NCBI GenBank assembly: GCA_031552145.1
Contig: JAVBMV010000015.1
Coordinates: 1 to 27,822 of the forward strand
Length of the DNA: 27,822 bases
Direction of reading: 5' to 3'
DNA from: JAVBMV01 sp031552145
GTDB taxonomy: Bacteria > Myxococcota > Myxococcia > Myxococcales > UBA5297
The first letter of the stretch is position 1. Every line of letters begins with the position of its first letter. The translations under genes were made by a program, and so were the position numbers. The notes beneath the pieces were generated by a model, which searched no databases, had not been told where the DNA came from, and saw only the letters and a list, made by a program, of their open reading frames with translations. Positions 16,901 through 23,455 of the stretch are shown piece after piece.

Positions 16901-18939
16901 GCCAGGACCCGGCGCAGCGGGCGGGCGGCGAGCGCATCTACGCCATCGAGCTAACCCAGCCGAGCGCGCTCTTTGCCGCCTTGACGGTGACCGACGGCGC
17001 CAGCGCGGCGTTGGCGCACCCCGCGCTCTACCTGCGGCAGGGTGCCTGCGGCGACGCGCAGGGCGAGCTGGCTTGCGCCGAGGGGACCGCGGCCAAGGGC
17101 ACCTCTATCTACATTCCTTCGCTGGAAGCGGGGACCTATTGGCTCTTCATCGACTCGCGCTCCGCGGCCGAGGTGGGCCCCTACTCCTTGACGATCGAGC
17201 GCACCGCGCCCGTCGATTTGGCCACCAACGATCAGTGTGGGCTGGACGGTGCCCTCGCTACGGTTCTGACGCTCGACGCACAGGGCCGGGCGCACCTGGA
17301 GATCCCGCACGGGCTCGAGGGCGCGAAGCACGACTTCACCGGCGCGTGTGGCGTCATGCCAGGTCGCGATCTCGTCTACCGCGTCGACATCGAGCCCGGC
17401 CGCACCTTCACCGCGACGGTTACGCCGGATGGCTCTGCTTTCCGCTTTGCCCCTGCGCTCTATGTCACCACGACCTGTGGCGACAGCGGGACGCAGGTCG
17501 CCTGCGGGGTTGGTGCGCTCGGCCAACCCATCAGCCTCACGCTCGCGCCGCTCTCCGAGCCGCGCCGCTACTATCTCCACGTGGACGCGATGGAGGCCGA
17601 GGCGCGGGGTGGCTTTGCGCTCGATCTCTCCGCGGCCTCTCCGCTGCCGACCGCACCGAATGACAGCTGCCAGGGCGCCGAGCTTCCTGCCTATACGCTC
17701 TCGCTCGTGAGCGGCGCCGCCGTGGCGACCGGGACGCTCGAGGATGCGAAGAACGACGCTACTGGGAGCTGCGCCGCGATGGTAGGGAAGGACAAGGTCT
17801 ACTCCTTCACGCTGACCGGGGAGAAGCGCCTCGTGGCCGCCGTCTACACCACCGGCTTCTCGCCCGCGCTCTACCTGCGCTCCGCCTGCGCCTCGGCGGC
17901 GGAAGTAGCGCCCGAGGCGTGCGACGACGGCTCCTCGGCGCTGGTCAAGGATACCGCGATGCTCGATCTGCCGTCGCTCGCAGCGGGAAAATACTATCTA
18001 TGGATCGACACGACCGTGCTGGAGCCAAGGGGCGAGTTCTGGCTGGAGGTGAGCACCTTCGAGAAGCTCTCGGCGCCGCCGAATGACCGCTGCCCCGACG
18101 CGCAAGAGCTGGCGCTGACGGGGCCCGCGCCCCGGACGGTCCACCTGGATCACCTCTCGCAGCCGAGCGCCTACCTGAGCCAAGCGGCCAACGACACGAC
18201 GGCCGACTGCTACGCTACCCCCGGCCGCGACATGGTCTACCGTTTCCGTGTGGAGGAGGGCGCCCCGCGCCAGTTCAGCGCCTCTCTCGCCACGAACCCC
18301 CATCTCTCGCCAGCCCTCTACTTGCGCGCGGCCTGCGACGACAAGGAGAGCTGGGGGCGCAACGGCTGTGTCGTCAGCACCACCCGCGGCGGCAGCGTGA
18401 CGATGAATCACCCTTATCTGCCGCCGGGCGACTATTGGCTCTGGGTCGACTCTCCCTCCGCCGCGTCGACGGGCGCCTTCAGCCTGGACGTGACGTTGCG
18501 CGAGCCCTACACCCTCGCGAAGGTGCCCACCATGGCTACCTGCCCGGAGGCCGTCGACCTCTCGCCGCTCTTCGTGGGAGAGAGCGCCGTGGTCGGAAAC
18601 GCCGTCCCCGCTCCCGAGCGAGAGAGCCGCTTCTCCGGCACCTGCAACTACATGCGAGGACCGGAGTACATCTATAAACTCTCGCTCGGTGTCGCGAAGA
18701 AGGTCACGCTCTCGGCCACCTCGGCCGAGCAGGTAGCGCTCTATGTGCGCTCGAGCTGCGGCGATCCGAGCAGCGCGAACGAACGAGGCTGTGTCGATGC
18801 GTCGCTCAGCGGTGGTGCCGCCTCGCTCACGCTCCCGTCGCTCGGCGCGGGCGAGTACTACCTCTTCGTCGACTTTGCCTCGGCCACCGCGCAGGGGCTC
18901 TTCCAACTGACCGTCGCGCTCGGCGCGCCCACCCCGTAG
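10975..18939 (+). CDS. Giant outer-membrane lipoprotein: Cys-rich stalk plus 16 PPC-like repeats
   Basis: This 2,654-residue protein begins with a lipoprotein signal peptide (MSLSKSLFVLVSLSLFAAC). Lipidation would be at Cys19; Gly at +2 is no inner-membrane retention signal. Residues about 34-80 are Cys-rich and include CAGKQCGSDGCGGSCGLC, a motif common in myxobacterial surface proteins. Five roughly 50-residue Cys-rich repeats follow (about 98-354). From about 360 to the end come sixteen repeats of about 140 residues resembling PPC (pre-peptidase C-terminal) beta-sandwich domains. Each typically has ND-x-C at the start, G-x-DLVY in the middle, LYLR-x-x-C, and GTYYLWVD near the end. Most carry about four cysteines, suggesting disulfides. 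No protease, kinase or other catalytic domain was seen. The start has GGAGG four bases upstream. An adhesive or structural surface role is inferred. Confidence 0.88.
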   Translation: MSLSKSLFVLVSLSLFAACGESSPKPPVAEPVACGADAFLCGGRCCSNHKECIDDACVCVPQCAGKQCGSDGCGGSCGLCAETPVKLYCNDEGKCQESCVDIDFEICRRAEAECGLYAGIDQCTGETRTVQCGICDTAEYERCNEETNRCECIGETEAELCQQAEAECGSGTVIDRCGVARAIICPDTCKGKTECVDMKCQCIGETNEVLCARAGAECGGGTVIDKCDKPRAITCPDTCVAPESCYGMKCECHPKSDQALCAESETACGSRTFTDNCEAYRVVECPDTCPVGPGWSCEENSCVCTPESDATFCSRLGKNCGRVQARDNCGMPRMVAECGTGECPEGESCFENVCGAVGVPSNDACDGAHELVFVGTDVEGVSEVRFQADNSQATDSGTGTCRSTNIARDIVYWFEVKAVSSFVVEVTPLESVTFPNVYLRRACEDKGSEVSCRNASNSTKVTLDVPQLVPGTYYLWLDGYGAAADGPNRGTGKQSVTAVLTELASPAHDSCGVGEEERIELGAGEKIVVEGTTLAAATPSVADERCGIKGGDVYYGLTVPEGPNRRVNITAVTVADKAPKEYYLYYSPSIEVLEDCEEEPIACYAGNAYNASNGGPTESGVRLHNVAGGTQLHIRIGSTSALYGGPFMMTVEIADAIPNGSCEDATLLELGAGNTVTVRGDTTGAPEVGNVPCSTTPTDPAVDGPNVFYKVAPPSTGGPYNMTVAVNAPTESGLYPMVAIFSECGTTAFWGCGKRGASPYKSTSAIANNVTAPLYYIHVESFRSTAKRFEGTFDLTVSFVPRVAAPPANDTCAGASDTAYTIAPAADTGRFKITGTTAGSTNALDPVCGMGMTGGEVFYRFEVVDGPKQFFAYQKPTDANSFRALLYVLKDCGEEPYGGLCSRYDPTAINVKYQAYSLDSGTYYLVVDGAEHREGDFTVEGYLYPEAQTNDRCESAREIYIENLPFTKKLALDTSFAAHDGSTSCYQGEGRDLVWKLVLKDPSLQELTARFSKGVGMASPNVNAAFRRDCGSAEAPNEFFCVNNPSDAALQTVRRVEGGNEYYLWVDNFSSAQSGPMELELTSKASVIRTNDACSNALEFPMVDASGNSSIGGNTAEATPGDLAGCNESSTGADLVYQLTVDALSHVRFTLKPDTSSELIPSLYVRTGCASAVELACAFDTAKAKTVSAEVRDVPAGSTLYVFVDSATDRNEGPFTLSAAVETAAAPPANDSCSGLLTQTLGPSAPALHFAEQSTRMATNLYAGQCQGSAEAQKHSGGDLVYQFYAESRGRVTAALHKSTASGAFKPALYLRKGLCQVENPENELACISGTGAIVDLSTTVEEGLYQLFVDGVGGTRGAFDLDLSFVAAAPIADTCLSATPVALQVGQSSLSLSGNTQAASNNYSSRLLGLGSGPDVVYAIDTAEAALLTFRLEFAAANGTALLSLTPNCSGVASGEAETGAAKAPYGGPVTLTRNVEAGRRYYLWVDSEWPLSGPYRLSIESAAPTAPPANVACSQLGSPIAWDGNGATIEGSTFLGQSSAVTGTCGTMSGPELIYVVDIPPERPTRSLTATIRPGAHARSDVPLSLYLRTQCDSSAAVDQAACQLGSAVGTATAFVPITKAARYYLFVDSASPIGDDFVLDLSLGAPAPESCAEALPISLGADNTLVLKGDTRNVKGDIDNACPSTTAANKNPGRDLVYKLAVTAEQAATGRDLVASLTYANSAALATLFVRTGSCTTTTGELCERKTNSPASLVRVTNVQAKDYWIIIDSSSDASISSDFTLNLSVVATGAQPPAVSACAGATELALPLGPATFTGTTRGGFATDGTKCKSGTGQEAVYSLNLTHGSPGDDYLVDLIVAPREGSRFVPSAEFRDSCNASSSSKVCGTGTADLPAVALSVTVKSGTTYYLWVDSAAPGQEGDFLLNTVVRVAAPQPDTCAQTASYPLFPLATNGHSGVRGTLVANLTDDAQGSCQDPAQRAGGERIYAIELTQPSALFAALTVTDGASAALAHPALYLRQGACGDAQGELACAEGTAAKGTSIYIPSLEAGTYWLFIDSRSAAEVGPYSLTIERTAPVDLATNDQCGLDGALATVLTLDAQGRAHLEIPHGLEGAKHDFTGACGVMPGRDLVYRVDIEPGRTFTATVTPDGSAFRFAPALYVTTTCGDSGTQVACGVGALGQPISLTLAPLSEPRRYYLHVDAMEAEARGGFALDLSAASPLPTAPNDSCQGAELPAYTLSLVSGAAVATGTLEDAKNDATGSCAAMVGKDKVYSFTLTGEKRLVAAVYTTGFSPALYLRSACASAAEVAPEACDDGSSALVKDTAMLDLPSLAAGKYYLWIDTTVLEPRGEFWLEVSTFEKLSAPPNDRCPDAQELALTGPAPRTVHLDHLSQPSAYLSQAANDTTADCYATPGRDMVYRFRVEEGAPRQFSASLATNPHLSPALYLRAACDDKESWGRNGCVVSTTRGGSVTMNHPYLPPGDYWLWVDSPSAASTGAFSLDVTLREPYTLAKVPTMATCPEAVDLSPLFVGESAVVGNAVPAPERESRFSGTCNYMRGPEYIYKLSLGVAKKVTLSATSAEQVALYVRSSCGDPSSANERGCVDASLSGGAASLTLPSLGAGEYYLFVDFASATAQGLFQLTVALGAPTP
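11269..12036 (+). repeat. Five tandem Cys-rich units of about 150 bp in the lipoprotein stalk
   Basis: Units two to five cover residues 153-202, 203-252, 253-304 and 305-354; a slightly longer first unit ends at 152. The shared pattern is an acidic lead (IGETE/PKSD), LC, AECG, a variable segment with ID-x-C, ICPDTC, then a short C-x-C close. Spacing of the cysteines is nearly constant, so each unit probably folds around its own disulfides. Confidence 0.8.
12052..18936 (+). repeat. Sixteen tandem PPC-like domain repeats (about 420 bp each)
   Basis: Repeat starts, taken at the ND-x-C or equivalent motif, lie near 12055, 12496, 12949, 13400, 13822, 14245, 14662, 15094, 15508, 15928, 16370, 16789, 17227, 17659, 18082 and 18532. 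The most conserved DNA is the TAYTATCTGTGGGTCGAC-like segment encoding YYLWVD near each repeat end. Repeats are diverged at protein level rather than recent identical copies. Repeats 8 and 10-12 replace the leading Asn-Asp with other residues but keep the cysteine. Confidence 0.85.
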
Positions 18940-18958
18940 GGCGGGGGACGCGGCGGGA

Positions 18959-18993
18959 GGGCGCGGAGCTCGCGGTGAGCGAGGTCCGCGCCC
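18959..18993 (+). terminator. Strong GC-rich hairpin after the giant lipoprotein gene
   Basis: GGGCGCGGA (18959-18967) pairs perfectly with TCCGCGCCC (18985-18993). After one G-G mismatch, CTCGC pairs with GCGAG around a GGTGA loop. It begins 20 bases after the stop codon. No T tract follows, so it may be a factor-assisted terminator or a 3'-end protecting structure. Confidence 0.55.
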
Positions 18994-19040
18994 CGGGGGG
19001 AGGATGGCCTCGGCCCCCTTCATCCGCAAGGTGACGCGAG

Positions 19041-19640
19041 ATGACCTTGGCCAACGCGCTCTCCTTTTCGCGCCTGTTGCTCATCGCGCCCTTCCTCTAT
19101 TTCTACCTGGGCGGTTCCTACCAGGTGGCGGCGCTGCTCTTTGCCGTGGCGTCGCTCACCGACCTATTTGATGGGATGGCGGCGCGCCTCCTCAAACAGC
19201 GCACCCGCTTGGGCAGTCTGCTCGATCCCATCGCCGACAAGGCGCTCGCGCTCGCGGCGCTCGTCGCGCTCACCTTCGCGGGGCCGTTGCCGCATTGGCT
19301 CCTCTACCTGTCGCTCGCGCGCGATGGCGCCGTCCTCGTCGTGCTTGTGAGCGGTGGCGGGCGAACCCTTCCCATCCGTCCAACCTTCACGGGCAAGCTC
19401 GCCACCTTCGCGTCCAGCGCCGTGGTGCTGGCAGCGCTCGTGCTGCTTGGCTGGGGTAGCCGGGGCGTGCGCCCATTCGGCCTCGAGGCGCACGCCATCG
19501 TCTCGGTAATGGCGGTGGTGGCGGGGTGCGCGCTGGGGCTAGCGGCGCTGCACTATCTGCTGCGCGCCGCGAGGCCCGAGCGGGGAGGGCGGATGCTGCG
19601 CTCCAGCAGATCGCTCCGCCCGGGCGGTCGGCGGCGGTGA
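19041..19640 (+). CDS. CDP-alcohol phosphatidyltransferase (PgsA-like membrane enzyme)
   Basis: The 199-residue protein has the complete CDP-alcohol phosphatidyltransferase signature D-x2-DG-x2-AR-x8-G-x3-D-x3-D, seen from DLFDGMAAR through GSLLDPIAD (about residues 34-58). These aspartates bind the divalent metals used to transfer a phosphatidyl group from CDP-diacylglycerol to an alcohol. Five to six hydrophobic helices place it in the inner membrane. The N-terminus (LANALSFSRLLLIAPFLYFYL) resembles phosphatidylglycerophosphate synthases, making PgsA the best guess, but the acceptor alcohol cannot be fixed: the GKxKT motif of typical PgsA reads GKLAT here. AAGGTG lies seven bases before the ATG. 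The C-terminus is Arg-rich. It lies just upstream of the tRNA-Val promoter. Confidence 0.85.
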   Translation: MTLANALSFSRLLLIAPFLYFYLGGSYQVAALLFAVASLTDLFDGMAARLLKQRTRLGSLLDPIADKALALAALVALTFAGPLPHWLLYLSLARDGAVLVVLVSGGGRTLPIRPTFTGKLATFASSAVVLAALVLLGWGSRGVRPFGLEAHAIVSVMAVVAGCALGLAALHYLLRAARPERGGRMLRSSRSLRPGGRRR

Positions 19641-19674
19641 GGGCGCTTTTTTTCGCCAAGAGTGCTCTCTCTTC

Positions 19675-19703
19675 TTGACAGAGCGCGAGCAGCGTTGGTA
19701 AAC
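19675..19703 (+). promoter_or_regulatory. Promoter of tRNA-Val
   Basis: A perfect -35 hexamer TTGACA (19675-19680) is followed, after 16-18 bases, by a GGTAAAC segment serving as a weak -10. The tRNA begins about 40 bases further on. The 5' leader contains a perfect 8-bp inverted repeat, GCTTCGCT/AGCGAAGC (19713-19740), immediately before the tRNA. Confidence 0.6.
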
Positions 19704-19744
19704 CCCGCGCCCGCTTCGCTATTGAAGCTCGAAGCGAAGCATGA

Positions 19745-19816
19745 AGGCCGGTAGCTCAGTGGAAGAGCACTACCTTGACACGGTAGGGGTCGGTGGTTCA
19801 ATCCCACTCCGGCCTA
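19745..19816 (+). tRNA. tRNA-Val (anticodon GAC)
   Basis: The 72-base sequence folds into a full cloverleaf. The acceptor stem AGGCCGG/CCGGCCT is fully paired and begins with A1-U72. U8-A9 is followed by the D arm with GCTCAGTGGAAGAGC. The anticodon stem is CTACC/GGTAG with loop TTGACAC, anticodon GAC at 19777-19779. The T arm is GGTGG-TTCAATC-CCACT, with one G-U pair. The discriminator is A73, as expected for valine tRNA. CCA is not encoded, so it must be added after transcription. A T-tract terminator follows ten bases later. Confidence 0.95.
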
Positions 19817-19825
19817 TGTCGAACT

Positions 19826-19857
19826 CCCCCGAGGCATAATGGTGCCTCGGGGGTTTT
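19826..19857 (+). terminator. Intrinsic terminator after tRNA-Val
   Basis: CCCCCGAGGCA (19826-19836) and TGCCTCGGGGG (19843-19853) form a perfect 11-bp stem around a TAATGG loop, directly followed by TTTT. It lies between tRNA-Val and thrS. Confidence 0.9.
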
Positions 19858-19912
19858 CGCGTTCAAATGGCCTGTTCGCGCCTCTGCGCGAGCCAGCCCA
19901 AGGAGGTGGCCC

Positions 19913-21871
19913 ATGGCATCGGTGACTCTGACGCTTCCGGATGGATCGACCAAGGAAGTCGCGAAGGGGACGCCCCTCTCCGAGTTCATCCGCGCTTCGA
20001 TCGGCCCGGGCCTCGCCAAGGCGGCCATCGTCGCCCGTTTGGACGAGACGCTCGTCGACCTCTCCACCCCCGTCGAGAGGGACGCCAAGCTCGAGGTGCT
20101 GACCAACAAGAGCCGCGAGGCGCTCGACGTGGTACGCCACGACGCCGCCCACGTCATGGCGAGTGTGGTGCAGCGGCTCTATCCGGGCACGCAGGTCACC
20201 ATCGGCCCCGCCGTCGAGGAGGGTTTCTATTACGACTTCTTCCGCGAGCAGCCCTTCACCCCCGCCGATCTCGAGACTATCGAGAAGGCAGTGAACGAGG
20301 AGATCGCGCGCGATCTCCCCTTCGTGCGCTCCGAGATCTCGGCCGACGAGGCGATCGCGCTCTTCGAGGGAAAGGGCGAGAAGTTCAAGGTCGAGATCGT
20401 GCGCGACATCGTCGCCAAGGGCGCCAAGACGCTCACCCTCTATACCCACGGCGACTGGGTCGACTTTTGCCTGGGGCCCCACAGTCCTTCGACCTCCAAG
20501 ATCGGCGTCGTCAAGCTGCTCAACGTCGCGGGTGCCTATTGGCGCGGCAACTCGGCCAACCCGATGCTGCAGCGCATCTACGGCACTGCCTTCTTTGACA
20601 AGAAGGCGCTCGAGGCGCACCTGAAGCAGATCGAGGAGGCGAAGAAGCGCGACCACCGCCGGCTGGGACCACAGCTTGGCCTCTTCATGTTCCATGAGTT
20701 CGCGCCCGGCGCTGCCTTCTGGCTTCCCAACGGCACCACCTTCTTCAACATCCTGCAGGGCTCGATGCGGGAGCTGGTGCTCGCCAACGGCTACCAGGAA
20801 GTGAAGACGCCGCTGCTCTTCGACAAGCGGCTCTGGGAGCGCAGCGGCCACTGGGGCAAGTACCGCGAGAATATGTTCCTGGTGCTCGACAGCGAGTCCG
20901 ATCCCAAGCTCGGCATCGACGAGCGGTGCAGCCAATCGCTCAAGCCGATGAACTGCCCCTCCCACCACCTGATCTTCGGGATGCGCAAGCGCTCCTACCG
21001 CGAGCTGCCCATCCGCTTCTACACCTCCGACGTGCTCCACCGGAACGAGGCGAGCGGCACCTTGGGTGGACTGACGCGCGTGCGCCAGTTCCAGCAGGAT
21101 GACGCCCACATCTATCTAATGGAGAGCCAGGTCAAGGACGAGGTCTTCGCCATCGTCGGCCTCATGAAGCGCGTCTATGACGCCTTCGGTCTCACCTTCA
21201 ACGCGCGTTTCTCCACTCGGCCCGCCATGCGGCTCGGCGGAGACGATCTGTGGGATCGCGCCGAGGGCGCGCTCCGCTCGGCGCTCGAGGCGACAGGGCT
21301 GCCGTGGGAGCTCTGCAAGGGCGACGGCGCCTTCTACGGTCCCAAGATCGACTTCGAGGTGACCGACTCGCTCGGCCGCAAGTGGCAGCTCTGTACCATT
21401 CAACTCGACTACCTCGCTGGCGAGCGCTTCGAGATGAAGTACACCGGCTCGGATAACGCCGACCACCGCCCCGTCGTCATCCACCGCGCCATCTACGGCT
21501 CCTTCGAGCGCTTCACCGCCATCCTCGTCGAGCACTTCGCGGGCGCCTTCCCAACCTGGCTCGCGCCGGTGCAGGCGCGCATCCTCGGGGTCGCGGAGCG
21601 CCACTCCTCCTACGCGCGCGAGACTTGCGCCAAGCTGAGAGCGCTGGGCTTCAGGGTGGAGGTGGATGACCGCAACGAGACGCTCGGGTCCAAGATCCGC
21701 GATGCGCAGCTCGAGAAGATCCCCTACGCCTGTATCGTGGGCGACAACGAGGCGGCTCAGGGAAGCGTCAGCCCTAGGCGCTTCGGCGGAGAAGATCTCA
21801 AGGCAATGCCGCTGGAGCGCTTCGTCCAACTGCTCGACGCCGAGGGGCGCGTCCCCTATGGCGGGTGCTGA
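19913..21871 (+). CDS. thrS: Threonyl-tRNA synthetase
   Basis: This class II synthetase charges tRNA-Thr with threonine. At 652 residues it is full length. The N-terminal TGS domain (about 1-62, VTLTLPDGSTKEV) is followed by the editing SAD domain with His76-x3-His80 (HDAAH) and a later CLGPH-type segment. The catalytic core holds the zinc ligand Cys in MNCPSHH, motif 2 near SGTLGGLTRVRQFQQDDAH, and motif 3 around NADHRPVVIHRAIYGSFERF. The C-terminal anticodon-binding domain begins near FPTWLAPVQARIL. The ATG at 19913 is chosen because it begins the TGS domain and has AAGGAGGT five bases upstream (19900-19907); the open frame extends back into the tRNA. No T-box or obvious promoter of its own was found. 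Confidence 0.97.
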   Translation: MASVTLTLPDGSTKEVAKGTPLSEFIRASIGPGLAKAAIVARLDETLVDLSTPVERDAKLEVLTNKSREALDVVRHDAAHVMASVVQRLYPGTQVTIGPAVEEGFYYDFFREQPFTPADLETIEKAVNEEIARDLPFVRSEISADEAIALFEGKGEKFKVEIVRDIVAKGAKTLTLYTHGDWVDFCLGPHSPSTSKIGVVKLLNVAGAYWRGNSANPMLQRIYGTAFFDKKALEAHLKQIEEAKKRDHRRLGPQLGLFMFHEFAPGAAFWLPNGTTFFNILQGSMRELVLANGYQEVKTPLLFDKRLWERSGHWGKYRENMFLVLDSESDPKLGIDERCSQSLKPMNCPSHHLIFGMRKRSYRELPIRFYTSDVLHRNEASGTLGGLTRVRQFQQDDAHIYLMESQVKDEVFAIVGLMKRVYDAFGLTFNARFSTRPAMRLGGDDLWDRAEGALRSALEATGLPWELCKGDGAFYGPKIDFEVTDSLGRKWQLCTIQLDYLAGERFEMKYTGSDNADHRPVVIHRAIYGSFERFTAILVEHFAGAFPTWLAPVQARILGVAERHSSYARETCAKLRALGFRVEVDDRNETLGSKIRDAQLEKIPYACIVGDNEAAQGSVSPRRFGGEDLKAMPLERFVQLLDAEGRVPYGGC

Positions 21872-21874
21872 GGC

Positions 21875-21900
21875 GGCGCGGAGGGCTAGGCACCCGCGCC
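21875..21900 (+). terminator. GC-rich hairpin after thrS, no T tract
   Basis: GGCGCGG (21875-21881) pairs with CCGCGCC (21894-21900) three bases after the thrS stop. There is no T run. It separates thrS from the infC promoter. Confidence 0.4.
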
Positions 21901-21913
21901 GAGCGCGCTGCCG

Positions 21914-21941
21914 TTGACAGACGGGCGGGAATCGGTAAGGT
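21914..21941 (+). promoter_or_regulatory. Promoter of infC-rpmI-rplT(-pheST)
   Basis: TTGACA (21914-21919) is separated by 16 bases from TAAGGT (21936-21941), a 3-of-6 -10 match with the leading TA. The predicted 5' leader to the infC start is about 75 bases. This suggests infC and downstream genes need not depend on thrS transcription. Confidence 0.55.
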
Positions 21942-22008
21942 TGCCCGTCTTTTCCAGGCTTTGAAGTGGAGTTAAACGCGCCTCCCCCACCGAGGGCGAG
22001 GCCGAACC

Positions 22009-22022
22009 GGAGGTAGGGTCAC

Positions 22023-22025
<3 letters not shown>
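22009..22025 (+). promoter_or_regulatory. infC: Shine-Dalgarno and AUC start codon of infC
   Basis: GGAGGT (22009-22014) stands eight bases before ATC at 22023, an optimal spacing. Reading from this ATC gives ARDARTNRRIRAREVRVVG, the conserved start of the IF3 N-domain. The next conventional start (GTG, 22068) would remove this part and has only a weaker upstream sequence. Confidence 0.85.
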
Positions 22026-22673
<648 letters not shown>

Positions 22674-22712
22674 GCAGCAGGGTACATTGTTGAAACACCA
22701 AGGAAGAGAGCA

Positions 22713-22916
22713 ATGGGCTACAAACTCAAGACCAACAGCGGCGCCGCCAAGCGCCTCCAGGTGAAGAAGAACGGCAAGGTCAAGTTCGCGCGCGCCTACG
22801 CGCGCCACTGTTTCTTGTCGAAGAATGGCAAGACCAATCGCCAGCTTCGCGGCAACGGCCATCTGAAGGAGATGGACGCGAAGAAGGTGAAGGAGCTCTT
22901 CCCCTACGCCAGATAG
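22713..22916 (+). CDS. rpmI: Large-subunit ribosomal protein bL35
   Basis: The 67-residue basic protein has the bL35 pattern throughout: KLKTNSGAAKR at the start, HCFLSKNGKTNRQLRG in the middle and KKVKELFPYAR at the end. Length and position between infC and rplT are the usual ones. AGGAAGAGAG lies just upstream of the ATG. It is a structural component of the 50S subunit and part of the infC transcript. Confidence 0.96.
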   Translation: MGYKLKTNSGAAKRLQVKKNGKVKFARAYARHCFLSKNGKTNRQLRGNGHLKEMDAKKVKELFPYAR

Positions 22917-23024
22917 TCCTCGAGAAGAGGCTCTGGCGTCGGAGAAGATCACAACGGCTGCGCCCGCGTCATTTCGAAGTCGGCTCGATAGAGGCCGCAC
23001 GTGGAGCGCGCATAAGGAGCAGCA

Positions 23025-23366
23025 ATGCGTGTAGCAAAGGGTGTAAAGGCGCGCAGGCGCCGAAATAAAGTTCTCAAGTTGGCCTCGGGATTCCGCGGTC
23101 GCCGCAAGAACTGTTACCGCCAGGCGGCCCGCGCGGTCGATCGCGCTCTCGACCTGGCGACACGCGACCGCCGCCAGAAGCGACGCGACTTCCGCAGGCT
23201 CTGGATCATCCGGATCAACGCCGCGGCGCGCCTCAACGGCACCACCTACTCGAAGCTGATCGCGGCGCTCACCCGCAAGGGCATCGCCATCGATCGCAAG
23301 ATCATGTCCGATCTCGCCATCTTCGATCCCGCTGGTTTCGGCGCGATCGTGGCGGCAGCGAAGTAG
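23025..23366 (+). CDS. rplT: Large-subunit ribosomal protein bL20
   Basis: The 113-residue protein opens with the typical MRVAKGVKARRRRNKVLKLASGFRGRRKNCYRQA-type extension, which in the family threads into 23S rRNA during early 50S assembly. It continues with LWIIRINAAARLNGTTYSKLI and a conserved DLAIFDP near the end. AAGGAG (23014-23019) is five bases before the ATG. The 108-base gap after rpmI is longer than usual but no separate promoter was recognised. In E. coli and Bacillus L20 represses its own operon by binding leader mRNA. An equivalent site was not identified here. Confidence 0.96.
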   Translation: MRVAKGVKARRRRNKVLKLASGFRGRRKNCYRQAARAVDRALDLATRDRRQKRRDFRRLWIIRINAAARLNGTTYSKLIAALTRKGIAIDRKIMSDLAIFDPAGFGAIVAAAK

Positions 23367-23396
23367 GCGAACGGGCGGTTGACGCCGTAGTCGAAC

Positions 23397-23444
23397 AGGC
23401 CGCTCGGGCGCTTCCCATGAGGCGCCGGGCGGCCTCTTCTTTTT
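23397..23444 (+). terminator. Terminator/attenuator-like hairpin directly before pheS
   Basis: An imperfect GC-rich stem (GGCCGC with CGGGCGC on the left, 23398-23411; GCGCCGGGCGGCC on the right, 23422-23434) is followed by TCTTCTTTTT. The T run runs straight into GGAG (23445-23448), the pheS ribosome binding site. It could end the rplT transcript or attenuate pheST. No Phe-rich leader peptide or T-box was found. Confidence 0.65.
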
Positions 23445-23455
23445 GGAGCCATCTT

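Noticed and set aside
19004..19041. ATG at 19004 after GGGGGGAGG as the phosphatidyltransferase start
   Set aside because: It is in a different reading frame from the enzyme and the G-rich sequence abuts it with no spacing.
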